From NCBI RefSeq assembly GCF_025149785.1, contig NZ_CP102277.1:1860001-1924000 (forward strand): 64,000 bases of DNA. The letters run 5' to 3'. Both the position numbers and the translations under genes were made by a program. Origin of the DNA: Coprococcus comes ATCC 27758. GTDB taxonomy: Bacteria; Bacillota; Clostridia; Lachnospirales; Lachnospiraceae. Below, piece after piece: positions 18,181 to 25,709 of this stretch. The notes beneath the pieces were generated by a model. That model did no database searches. It had not been told where the DNA came from and saw nothing but the letters and a program-made list of their open reading frames with translations. The number at the start of each line of letters is the position of its first letter. Positions within the stretch are counted from its first letter, which is position 1.

Positions 18181-19407
18181 TTATTCCCCCTCTTCCATGC
18201 CTCCTGCCTGTACATTTTCGTTCTTCTGAACGGCTGCTCCTTCTTTACATTCTCCATCCGGCCAGACAATGTAATCCGTCTCTTTCAGTCCTTCTGTAAT
18301 TTCCCATGTATCCTGCTCCTCATCATAAGCACCAAGCTTTACAGTTCTCTTTTCCAGTCTGTCCTTTTTATTTGCTACCCAGACGTAAGGCTCTTTCCCG
18401 TCTGCATCTACAATATAAGCAGTCATCAGATGTAATCCCTCTGTATTTACTCCGGTTCCAGGCTCGATATATACATGCTGTCCCAGCATCAGACCATCAC
18501 TGGTTTCAAGCGTTACATAAAATGGATACTTAGTTGCCCGGGCAGAAGAATCCGAACCGGAATACATCTCGCTTTGTGAACTGCTCTCCGGTTTTTCTGT
18601 GTCAATCACATCCACAGATCCCTTCCAGATTTCCTCCTGGTTATTCCTTGCCCGCACCGTCACATCCATTCCCGGCTGAAGCTCACCGATATTCTGTTCA
18701 CTGATTTTTCCCTTAATTCGGTATTTTCCGGTAGAAAGAATGCTCATAAATGCCTGCTTTTCTCCACTGTAATCATCATAACCAGGATCCGGATTGATCT
18801 CCTGGATAATTCCTGCAATCGTGGATGTCACCGTGGATGATTCCAGACTCTTCTTCGTCCGGTTCACTTCCAGTTCTTTTACTTTATAATTATATTCTTC
18901 CTGTTTTACATTCGTCTGCAGCTCCTGGATCTGCGTTGTATAAGAAAGCTGCTCACCTGCCGGTGCATTCTTTTTCTCTGTCGTTAAGGCCGCAATCTGT
19001 GAATTCAGATTGGAAATACTGTTTCCTATCTTTTCCAGCTCCAGATTTCCCTGCTCCAGTGTCATTGCAAGCTCCTCTGTATCATATTCAAAGAGTTTCG
19101 TCCCAGGCTCCACTTCCTGCCCTTTTTCCACGAAAATCTCTTTCACTTTCTGTCCTTCTGAAAGTGAGATTTTCAAAGTATCCTGCGCCTCCACAACGCC
19201 TGCAAAGCGGTTCACGGTTCCGCTTCCGTTTCCGGTGATCACGCTGACTTTATCCGCGTAGTAGATGTTCTTCGCGGAATCCTTTCCCCCTCCTGAAACC
19301 ATGTGCAGGATTGCGGCAATCAGAGCGACTGCAAAAATAAGGCATCCAATAAAAATCACCTTTTTCTTCCCCATCAGATTGTCTTTGAAATTCCCATTTA
19401 CATTCAT
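18181..19407 (-). CDS. HlyD/MacA-type efflux adaptor
   Basis: A 408-residue membrane-fusion protein: transmembrane anchor at about 16-38, a split lipoyl domain with the LSEGQKVKEIFVEKGQ hairpin, a coiled coil (about 115-190), a second lipoyl half and beta-barrel domains. It is the first gene of the adaptor-adaptor-permease operon; the next gene starts 3 nt after its stop. The second ATG (19407) is preferred because GGAGG is 8 nt upstream of it but only 2 nt from the ATG at 19413. Two adaptors with one permease suggest a heteromeric adaptor ring or two exporters sharing parts. Confidence 0.9.
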   Translation of the reverse strand: MNVNGNFKDNLMGKKKVIFIGCLIFAVALIAAILHMVSGGGKDSAKNIYYADKVSVITGNGSGTVNRFAGVVEAQDTLKISLSEGQKVKEIFVEKGQEVEPGTKLFEYDTEELAMTLEQGNLELEKIGNSISNLNSQIAALTTEKKNAPAGEQLSYTTQIQELQTNVKQEEYNYKVKELEVNRTKKSLESSTVTSTIAGIIQEINPDPGYDDYSGEKQAFMSILSTGKYRIKGKISEQNIGELQPGMDVTVRARNNQEEIWKGSVDVIDTEKPESSSQSEMYSGSDSSARATKYPFYVTLETSDGLMLGQHVYIEPGTGVNTEGLHLMTAYIVDADGKEPYVWVANKKDRLEKRTVKLGAYDEEQDTWEITEGLKETDYIVWPDGECKEGAAVQKNENVQAGGMEEGE

Positions 19408-19465
19408 TTTCATTCCCTCCTCATCATTCTACTTTTAAGGTGTAAAAGTTTGTTGAAGTTAGTCC

Positions 19466-19626
19466 GACAAAGTGTATATAGAAAGTGCTGCGGCTTTCCT
19501 TCGGCAAACCATTCCGAGGAACCTCTGAAAGCGGGAATCGTGTTCAGCAAAGGCTTCCACGATTCCTGAGTTTCCTCTCCATTGCCTCAATAAGGAAGCC
19601 GCAGCACTTTCCAGATCCAATTTGTC
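19466..19626. repeat. Structured repeat element, copy 1
   Basis: Variable arms 19481-19501 and 19592-19611 pair over 20 bp with one bulged T (GAAAGTGCTGCGGC...). The core holds P2 (GGCAA/TTGCC), P3 (GAGGAA 19516-19521 with TTCCTC 19572-19577, extended by CTC/GAG) and P4 (GGAATCGTG 19534-19542 with CACGATTCC 19558-19566), closed by the 15-nt loop TTCAGCAAAGGCTTC. Outside, GACAAA/TTTGTC and TTAG/CTAA add weaker pairing. It lies between the tsf end and the HlyD operon start. Copies 2 and 3 are at 44743 and 61809. Confidence 0.85.
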
Positions 19627-20151
19627 CCTCTAAGTTATCGCACTATACCCTCACCACATAACTTAAGTTCCAATGTCCAATTATAGTTTCAGTATACTGG
19701 AAAACAGTTGGAAATACTATTTAGATTTTCTTAAATTTTCGTTCATTTCTGTGTCATATAATCTTTTGACTGAACTCTCGTTCTTTTATTTCTACATAAA
19801 TAATCTCCCCACAACAATCGCTCCGTAACTTTGTCCATAACCTTCAACTCTTCACCGCATATATCCCATCTGTTCTGTGGAGATATTTAGTAGTGTTGCC
19901 AGTTTTGCTCTGTCCGGCTCTGCCTGATTAAGCATCACGATATACTCACTGTTGGAAATCATCGTACTTGCAAGAACAGAATCTAACAAATTAAAACAGG
20001 CAATCTTCGCCTACTTATTTTAGAAGAATGAGGCGAAGTTTCACACGCCAGTTGGGAAATTGAAATTCCCCAACTCACTCCCCAACTTTTACCCAATTCC
20101 ATGCATAAATAGCGGTAATTTTCGATAAGTCAAAATTTATTCCTCAACACT
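19627..20151. other. Gene-poor decayed region around the VirB4 fragment
   Basis: Apart from the VirB4 fragment no coding sequence is supported. Two hairpins are visible: CTTCGCCT (20005-20012) with AGGCGAAG (20031-20038), and AGTTGGG with CCCAACT near 20048-20075. No attachment-site repeats or recombinase gene were recognised. The composition is AT-rich with many stops in all frames, consistent with decay after loss of a mobile element. Confidence 0.6.
19852..20001 (-). pseudogene. VirB4/TraE-type conjugation ATPase, C-terminal fragment
   Basis: The minus strand encodes about 49 residues ending at a TGA (19854-19852): a stretch with ASTMISNSEYIVMLNQA, DRAKLATLLNIS and TEQMGYMR. It matches the region near the C-terminus of VirB4-like ATPases of clostridial integrative conjugative elements (NSEFIVMLNQA, DR.KLA.LLNIS). 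No start codon, ribosome binding site or ATPase motifs are near. It is a relic of a conjugative element in an otherwise gene-free stretch. Confidence 0.7.
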
Positions 20152-20175
20152 AAAAAAGGTCCACCGGACCTTTTT
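20152..20175 (+). terminator. Compact bidirectional terminator
   Basis: AAAAAAGGTCC (20152-20162) pairs with GGACCTTTTT (20166-20175) around a 3-nt ACC loop. It has an A-tract before and a T-tract after, so it works on either strand. It may close leftover transcription of the decayed element or back up the tsf terminator. Confidence 0.7.
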
Positions 20176-20193
20176 GTCGCATGCTTGGCAACG

Positions 20194-20243
20194 CAAAAAA
20201 ACCTTGAATCATCCCATTTTCATAGGAAATTCAAGGTTTTTCG
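20194..20243 (-). terminator. Terminator of the rpsB-tsf operon
   Basis: ACCTTGAAT (20201-20209) pairs with ATTCAAGGT (20229-20237), extended by the flanking A and T tracts. On the minus strand it lies about 50 nt after the tsf stop and ends in a run of T (complement of 20194-20200). Confidence 0.8.
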
Positions 20244-20293
20244 TTGATTTACATGATAATCATACGGTTCAAATTCTTATGCGAACTGTAAGA

Positions 20294-21226
20294 TTATGCG
20301 TTCATCTGAGCTGCAACTTCAGCTGCGAAATCTTCATTTTTCTTTTCAAGACCTTCACCTGTCTCGAAACGAACGAATTTCTTCAGAGTGATAGTTGTTC
20401 CGTTAGCTTTTCCAACTTCGTCAAGGTATTTAGCTACAGACTGTTTTCCGTCTTCAGCTTTTACATATACCTGATCTAACAGACAGATTTCCTTCATCTC
20501 TTTGTTGATACGTCCGGAAATCATTCCCTGGATAACCTTTTCCGGTTTCTGAGATTCTTTCGGGTCGTTCATGATCTGAGCAAGAAGAATTTCTTTCTCA
20601 TGTGCGATGTAATCAGCATCTACATCTGCCTGGCTTACATACTTAGCATTTAAAGCTGCTACCTGCATAGCTACGTTTTTCAGAGCTTCTTTAACAGCAT
20701 CGTTAACAACTGCTGTATCAGCTTCTACAAGAACACCGATACGTCCGCCACCGTGAATGTAAGATACTACACAGCCATCTGTAACGATCTTTTCGAATCT
20801 TCTGATGCTGAGCTTTTCTCCGATTACAGAAATCTTTTCTGTAAGTGCATCGTTAACTGTCTTAGAAGCATCTTCGTTCCAAGCTTCAGCCATGAATCCT
20901 TCCATATCTGTAGCTTTTGTAGTAAGTGCCTGATTAACAACTGCTTTTACGAATGCCTGGAAATCAGCGTTCTTAGCAACGAAGTCTGTCTCAGAGTTAA
21001 CTTCTACGATAGCTGCTGTCTTATCTTCTTTAACGTCTGCCATAACAATACCTTCAGCTGCGATACGTCCGGCTTTCTTAACAGCCTTAGCTTCGCCGTT
21101 CTTTCTGAGGTATTCGATTGCTGCATCCATATCTCCGTTAGATTCGTTCAGAGCTTTTTTGCAGTCCATCATACCAGCGCCTGTCATTTCTCTTAATTCT
21201 TTTACCATGCTTGCTGTGATTGCCAT
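20294..21226 (-). CDS. tsf: Translation elongation factor Ts
   Basis: A 310-residue EF-Ts, the guanine-nucleotide exchange factor that recycles EF-Tu-GDP in the cytosol. The N-terminal UBA-like segment (VKELREMTGAGMMDCKKAL, about 8-26) is followed by the dimerisation domains with the conserved ETDFVAKN. The start at 21226 is chosen because GGAGG lies 8 nt before it; a more upstream ATG at 21241 includes the ribosome binding site. It follows rpsB by 45 nt in the standard operon and ends at a terminator. Confidence 0.98.
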   Translation of the reverse strand: MAITASMVKELREMTGAGMMDCKKALNESNGDMDAAIEYLRKNGEAKAVKKAGRIAAEGIVMADVKEDKTAAIVEVNSETDFVAKNADFQAFVKAVVNQALTTKATDMEGFMAEAWNEDASKTVNDALTEKISVIGEKLSIRRFEKIVTDGCVVSYIHGGGRIGVLVEADTAVVNDAVKEALKNVAMQVAALNAKYVSQADVDADYIAHEKEILLAQIMNDPKESQKPEKVIQGMISGRINKEMKEICLLDQVYVKAEDGKQSVAKYLDEVGKANGTTITLKKFVRFETGEGLEKKNEDFAAEVAAQMNA

Positions 21227-21271
21227 GATTTTTTCCTCCATCTTTCAATATGATCTTTTGGATTGTTCGAA

Positions 21272-22015
21272 TTATTCTTCTGTTGTTTCTTCAGCTGTTT
21301 CTACGTCTTCGCCTTCGTAAACTTCTTCTGCTTCGCCCTGGTTTGCTTCGATTACAGCATCAGCCATCTTAGATACGATAAGTTTTACAGCTCTGATCGC
21401 ATCATCGTTTCCTGGAATTACATAATCAAGTTCTTCCGGATCACAGTTTGTATCAGCAATACCGATCAGCGGGATTCCAAGTGTGTGAGCTTCCTGAACA
21501 CAGATTCTTTCTTTCTTAGGATCTACTACAAAGATAGCATCCGGGATTCTCTTCATTTCTTTGATTCCGCCAAGGTTCTTTTCAAGCTTTTCCCATTCTT
21601 TCTTGATTTCGATAACTTCTTTCTTCGGCAGTACATCGAATGTTCCGTCTTCTGACATAGCTTCGATTTCTTTCAGACGAGCGATTCTGCTCTGGATTGT
21701 CTTGAAGTTTGTAAGCATTCCTCCAAGCCATCTTTCGTTAACATAGTACATTCCGCAACGTTCTGCTTCTGTCTTGATAGCGTCCTGAGCCTGTTTCTTT
21801 GTTCCTACGAAAAGGATCTTTCCACCTTCTGCTGCGATGTCAGATACTGCCTGGTAAGCTTCATCTACTTTACCTACAGATTTCTGAAGGTCGATGATGT
21901 AGATACCATTTCTCTCTGTGTAGATGTACTCTGCCATCTTAGGGTTCCATCTTCTTGTCTGATGTCCAAAATGAACACCTGCTTCTAAAAGTTGTTTCAT
22001 TGAAATAACGCTCAT
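21272..22015 (-). CDS. rpsB: 30S ribosomal protein S2
   Basis: A 247-residue S2 protein of the small ribosomal subunit. The conserved start [20 protein letters not shown] and the FVGTKKQAQ and [11 protein letters not shown] motifs are all present. An acidic tail rich in Glu (about 228-247) ends the protein. The ATG at 22015 has GGAGG 8 nt before it; the frame upstream (from 22030) covers that site. It leads the rpsB-tsf operon with a promoter about 110 bp upstream, leaving a leader long enough for autoregulation, as known for S2 in other bacteria. Confidence 0.98.
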   Translation of the reverse strand: MSVISMKQLLEAGVHFGHQTRRWNPKMAEYIYTERNGIYIIDLQKSVGKVDEAYQAVSDIAAEGGKILFVGTKKQAQDAIKTEAERCGMYYVNERWLGGMLTNFKTIQSRIARLKEIEAMSEDGTFDVLPKKEVIEIKKEWEKLEKNLGGIKEMKRIPDAIFVVDPKKERICVQEAHTLGIPLIGIADTNCDPEELDYVIPGNDDAIRAVKLIVSKMADAVIEANQGEAEEVYEGEDVETAEETTEE

Positions 22016-22127
22016 GTTTCTTTCCTCCATTGGTTTTTTACTTCCGTGTGCTTATGTCCGCGAACCATGCTTGTCAGCTTTGGCACCACCGGGATAAACC
22101 ACACACGTGTTTTTTTGCAACGTTAGC

Positions 22128-22156
22128 ATTGTATCACAAAAGCCCTGCATACGCAA
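22128..22156 (-). promoter_or_regulatory. Promoter of rpsB-tsf
   Basis: On the minus strand TTGCGT (22156-22151), a 17-bp spacer and TACAAT (22133-22128) give a strong vegetative promoter. It overlaps the terminator hairpin of the upstream operon. The leader to the rpsB ATG is about 105 nt. Confidence 0.75.
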
Positions 22157-22165
22157 GGCTTTTTT
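22138..22165 (-). terminator. Terminator after the 45-residue membrane protein
   Basis: On the minus strand AAAAAGCC pairs with GGCTTTT (22165-22157 with 22144-22138) around a 12-nt loop. It closes the long operon from the U32 peptidase to the small membrane protein and physically overlaps the rpsB -35/spacer. Confidence 0.55.
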
Positions 22166-22202
22166 CAGGGTTTCCCCTGCAGGTTCTCATATTTTTTCAA
22201 AA

Positions 22203-22340
22203 TCAGCAGCAAAAAAGCTGATATCCGACAAGGAGGCACAGCAGAACGATCAGAATTCCGATAAATATGCTCGGAATGAACATCATGATCACCATACCAA
22301 GTGCCACAAAAAACAGTGCAAAACCAAATACCCGTTTCAT
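22203..22340 (-). CDS. 45-residue hydrophobic membrane protein
   Basis: ATG at 22340 begins MKRVFGFALFFVALGMVI; the stop is a TGA at 22205-22203. Two adjoining hydrophobic segments (about 5-20 and 22-41) with a Pro at the turn form a hairpin in the membrane, and it ends in QLFCC. GCAGGAA precedes the start. It lies 53 nt after gerW on the same strand. No function is recognised. A longer frame over the same DNA (22165-22425) has no ribosome binding site or family features and is rejected. Confidence 0.65.
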   Translation of the reverse strand: MKRVFGFALFFVALGMVIMMFIPSIFIGILIVLLCLLVGYQLFCC

Positions 22341-22393
22341 CTTCGTTCCTGCTTTTTCCTCTTTTACAATAAATATATGCCAGAAACCTACGT

Positions 22394-22801
22394 CTATTCC
22401 TGATTTTCCGGAGAATCTGCTTCATTTAACAGATTTGCCACATCCTCTTCGGTCATTTTATCCTCAGATGGGGATTTAAAACGGTCGATCACATCCGGGA
22501 CCATATCCAGGATCTTAGTCATGGTATCCTGATTCTTGATGTTGACCAGTCTGGTTGTTCCGTTCTGGATCACAAGCACCGCACTCGGGATCATCTTTCC
22601 GCCGAGTCCGCCGGCTCCTCTGTCCTTTTTGTCCGCATGAAATGCCCCTGCTCCGATTGCAAAAGATACATCAACAAGCGGAAGAATGATCGTATCTCCG
22701 ATGTGGATTGCATCTCCTACAACGGTTTTGGATGATACCACACCGTTCATCCCTTTAAACAATGCATCTACTGTCTCTTTAAACTGATTATCTACTGCCA
22801 T
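22394..22801 (-). CDS. gerW: GerW/YtfJ family sporulation protein
   Basis: A 135-residue protein of the GerW (YtfJ) family, needed in Bacillus for normal spore germination. It has the typical VVGDAIHIGDTIILPLVDVSF strand segment (the family core at about 28-50) and the Gly-rich GAGGLGGKM. The ATG at 22801 has GGAGG 10 nt upstream. It follows a DUF2953 gene, the same pairing as ytfI-ytfJ in Bacillus subtilis. This supports a spore-forming host; expression in the forespore is an inference from family knowledge. Confidence 0.92.
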   Translation of the reverse strand: MAVDNQFKETVDALFKGMNGVVSSKTVVGDAIHIGDTIILPLVDVSFAIGAGAFHADKKDRGAGGLGGKMIPSAVLVIQNGTTRLVNIKNQDTMTKILDMVPDVIDRFKSPSEDKMTEEDVANLLNEADSPENQE

Positions 22802-22836
22802 TTTTCGATTCCTCCTGTTATTTTCTATCGAATGCT

Positions 22837-23952
22837 TTACCATTTAAACTCCCTGATATCATGGTAAGTGCTGCGGATATTCTTATCCAGCAGCATCTTT
22901 GCTGCAAATACTGCCATATGAACTGTTCTTAGTCTTCCTTTTACATAAACGGAACCTTCCAGTACCCGCTTTTCAAAATCCGGTTCCAGATCCATATTTT
23001 CTCCAACAAACGCGTAAAGCATTCCGCAAAGCGCAAGTACCTGTCCGGTATGATAAGGATCTTCAAAACCGAAATGCAGTTTTACGCGAAGCTTTTTCGG
23101 CTTTAGAAAACGTTTCACCCATACCAGCTCTTTTTTGCCATGCGTAAAAGCTGCCTTATGGTTTTCTTTTTCCAGAAACTCCAGAATTTTGTCTTTTTTA
23201 TTTGCGATATTTTTTATTTTATCACATAAATTCTTCCATGTACATTTGATCTTTTCCAGAAAATTCCGGAGTTTCTGACTGATCCTCCGGATCATTTTTC
23301 CAAATGCTTTGACTGGTTTCTTTCGCTTTCGTGGAGTTTTGTGAGCCTTTCCAGGTTCTCTCTCGTCATGAACATCCTTTTTTTCTCTGGATTCACTTTC
23401 CTTTTCCAGTGTAGCATTCTCTTCTTTTTTTTCTGAAAATGTTTTCACCTTCGTGTCAGGATTTCCCTGTGTTTCTGTTTTGGACTTCTCATCTTTCACG
23501 TCCGCATGCTCTGGCTTTGCATACGTTCCGCTTTCGGCTTTCTTTTCCGGCAGCGTCTGCGGCTTCTTTACATCTACCGCATCATTTCTTTCCGCCGTTC
23601 TCTCACTGGCATTCTCCGCACCGGCTTTTTTTCCGCCATCCGGCTTTTTCTCCTTCTTTCTCACCGGTTTATCTTCCGCTTCCAGAACATCTCCCAACTT
23701 CTTCCAGGCAATCCGCCCCTGCCATTTCACATCGCCGTTCCGATACTCCACTCTTCCTGCAATCAGATGAAGCAGCCATGAAATCTTAAGATTCCCCTCC
23801 GCATCTTCCAGCTTTCCCGGAAACCCGGCACACAGTTCATACCTCAGCGGTACAAAGAGAAGGACACCGATCACAAGTAGCAGGATTCCAAGAATCACCA
23901 GAAGAATTATCCCGATAATCTTCAAAATCAATCCAATGATATGTAGAATCAT
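22837..23952 (-). CDS. DUF2953 (YtfI-like) membrane-anchored protein
   Basis: A 371-residue protein. The N-terminal helix (about 5-33) is strongly hydrophobic; residues 40-75 and 285-360 hold the DUF2953 parts (KISWLLHLIAGRV and LHFGFEDPYHTGQVLALCG). Between them is a long Lys/Glu/Asp low-complexity segment (about 95-225), much larger than in the Bacillus homologue. It overlaps the next upstream gene by 4 nt and is followed by gerW. Function is unknown; the ytfI-ytfJ pairing suggests a role in sporulation. Confidence 0.88.
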   Translation of the reverse strand: MILHIIGLILKIIGIILLVILGILLLVIGVLLFVPLRYELCAGFPGKLEDAEGNLKISWLLHLIAGRVEYRNGDVKWQGRIAWKKLGDVLEAEDKPVRKKEKKPDGGKKAGAENASERTAERNDAVDVKKPQTLPEKKAESGTYAKPEHADVKDEKSKTETQGNPDTKVKTFSEKKEENATLEKESESREKKDVHDEREPGKAHKTPRKRKKPVKAFGKMIRRISQKLRNFLEKIKCTWKNLCDKIKNIANKKDKILEFLEKENHKAAFTHGKKELVWVKRFLKPKKLRVKLHFGFEDPYHTGQVLALCGMLYAFVGENMDLEPDFEKRVLEGSVYVKGRLRTVHMAVFAAKMLLDKNIRSTYHDIREFKW

Positions 23953-24275
23953 TCTTCTTTCCTCTCCTGCTTTCTGATGTAAGACCGGATATCCAGATCT
24001 CCTGTCTCTTCATAAACTTCCTTTGCGATCTCTTCTACCAGATACAGCGCATCATCATATCCGCTTGCAAGACCAACTGCGAAAATACCATCATCGATCA
24101 CACTTCCCTGGCGGAACATCAACGTCGAATAAAATTCCAGCTGGTTTTCCCCTTCTTCGATCAGTGCGATCACATAAGTATTCAACGGATACTTTTTTTT
24201 ATTCAGTTTTGCAATCACTTTTTCTTTCTTTTTTGTCATACTCTCGCTGACATAAAGATTTTTGTAAAACCTCAT
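23949..24275 (-). CDS. Conserved hypothetical protein, 108 aa
   Basis: A small soluble protein with a basic N-terminus (MTKKKEKVIAKLNKKK, about 13-28) and an acidic, helical C-terminus. A central alternating segment, LNTYVIALIEEGENQLEFY, looks like beta strands. No family is recognised. It sits between the class B PBP (20 nt upstream) and the DUF2953 gene (4-nt overlap), so it is a member of this envelope operon. The start at 24275 is not supported by a strong ribosome binding site; the internal Met13 is possible. Confidence 0.7.
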   Translation of the reverse strand: MRFYKNLYVSESMTKKKEKVIAKLNKKKYPLNTYVIALIEEGENQLEFYSTLMFRQGSVIDDGIFAVGLASGYDDALYLVEEIAKEVYEETGDLDIRSYIRKQERKEE

Positions 24276-24295
24276 GTGCGCTGTCTCCCCGACCT

Positions 24296-25693
24296 TTAAT
24301 TATTATAATAAGAATCAAGCACCTGCTTTGCTACACTGACACCAGTAATGGTCGCCGTATCTGCATCCTCGACACAGACGCTGATTGCCAGCTCCGGATT
24401 ATCCACATTGGAAAATCCGACAAACCAGGAATGTACTGTATTTCCATCTTCACTGACCTCGGCAGTTCCGGTTTTCCCTGCCACCGTATAAGACGCACCC
24501 GAAAGCGCAGCTCCGGTACCATAATCCACAACCGCCTTCATGTATTCCGTAAGCTGTGCAGCTTCAGATGATGTCATCAGCTCTTTGTAGCTTTCCGGCA
24601 TATATTTCTTCACCGTTGTGCCTGCATAATTTGTAATCTTGTCCACCAGATACGGCTTCATCAGCTTTCCACCATTTGCGATCGCCGAAACGATCATCGC
24701 CATATGGTACGGACTGACCTGTGTCTCTCCCTGACCAATTGCAGTCATCATCGTATCTGCATCTCCTGCATCTGTTTTCAGGCGGAAACTGCTTTCATTA
24801 TATTTCACATCACCCGGAAGCTTGCTGTTAAACAGCATCTGTTTGGCAGTCTTTCTCCATTCTGCCTTATCCAGCTGCAACCCGATATTTGAAAACGAAG
24901 AATTGCAGGAATTTGCAACCGAATCCGTCAGATTCTCTTCCCCATGGGCAGTGCTGTTATAACAGTGGATCGTCGCCCCATTCTGTGAAAATTCTCCGTT
25001 ACATTCAAACGAATAATTGTTATAATCTGGATTCTGCCGCATAAAAGCAAGTGTTGTCACCAGCTTGAATGTCGACCCCGGTGTATACTGTCCAAGTGTA
25101 GCCCTGTTAAGAAGCGAACTGTTCTCGTCATTGTTCAATGCATCCCAGTTTTCCGAAACATTATTCGGATCAAAAGACGGCTTCGATACCATTGCCAGGA
25201 TCTTCCCTGTACTTGGCTCCATCACGACAACTGCACCTTTATTATCTCCCAGTGCATTATATGCTGCATTCTGCAGGTTCGCATCCAGGGTTGTGACCAC
25301 CGTATCTCCCGTATTCTTCTGGTCTTTAAATTCATTCGCCAGCTTTTCCAGGAAAAAGGCATTTGAAGTCAGAAGATTGAAATTCTGTGAGGATTCCAGT
25401 CCGGATTTTCCTTTTGCGGCATATCCGACAACATGTGCAAACACTTCTCCTTCCGGATATTCCCGTGTTTCCGATCCATCGTCATTTGTCACAGTCTGTG
25501 CAAGCACTTCTCCATTTTTATCTGTAATACTGCCGCGCAGCACACGATCCGCAAGAAGATCCTGTCGGATATTGTAAGTGCTGTTGACAACCTCCTTACT
25601 TTTTACCACATCAAAATAAACCAGATATCCCATCAGTACCAAAAACAGTGTTACAAAAATATAAGTAACTCTCGTCAGTTCTTTATTGGTCAT
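24296..25693 (-). CDS. Class B penicillin-binding protein (PbpA/FtsI type)
   Basis: A 465-residue peptidoglycan D,D-transpeptidase: one transmembrane helix (about 8-28), a pedestal domain and a transpeptidase domain with SxxK (STFK, Ser207), SCN (about 285) and KTG (AGKTGTAEV near 420). It crosslinks stem peptides outside the membrane, partnered with the SEDS protein encoded just upstream. The ATG at 25693 lies 17 nt after the ftsW stop but has a weak ribosome binding site. An in-frame TTG at 25933 with GAGGA 8 nt upstream would add 80 highly charged residues and overlap ftsW by 224 nt. The start is therefore uncertain. Confidence 0.92.
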   Translation of the reverse strand: MTNKELTRVTYIFVTLFLVLMGYLVYFDVVKSKEVVNSTYNIRQDLLADRVLRGSITDKNGEVLAQTVTNDDGSETREYPEGEVFAHVVGYAAKGKSGLESSQNFNLLTSNAFFLEKLANEFKDQKNTGDTVVTTLDANLQNAAYNALGDNKGAVVVMEPSTGKILAMVSKPSFDPNNVSENWDALNNDENSSLLNRATLGQYTPGSTFKLVTTLAFMRQNPDYNNYSFECNGEFSQNGATIHCYNSTAHGEENLTDSVANSCNSSFSNIGLQLDKAEWRKTAKQMLFNSKLPGDVKYNESSFRLKTDAGDADTMMTAIGQGETQVSPYHMAMIVSAIANGGKLMKPYLVDKITNYAGTTVKKYMPESYKELMTSSEAAQLTEYMKAVVDYGTGAALSGASYTVAGKTGTAEVSEDGNTVHSWFVGFSNVDNPELAISVCVEDADTATITGVSVAKQVLDSYYNN

Positions 25694-25709
25694 CTGCTTC
25701 TCTTTTTTC

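Noticed and set aside
20047-20075. AGTTGGG/CCCAACT hairpin as an attachment site of the lost conjugative element
   Set aside because: No matching direct repeat, tRNA end or integrase gene was found nearby, so it remains an ordinary hairpin.
22165-22425. 86-codon minus-strand frame near the rpsB promoter
   Set aside because: Overlaps the end of gerW, has no family features and no ribosome binding site. The 45-codon frame at 22203-22340 in another frame has a start, RBS and membrane helices.
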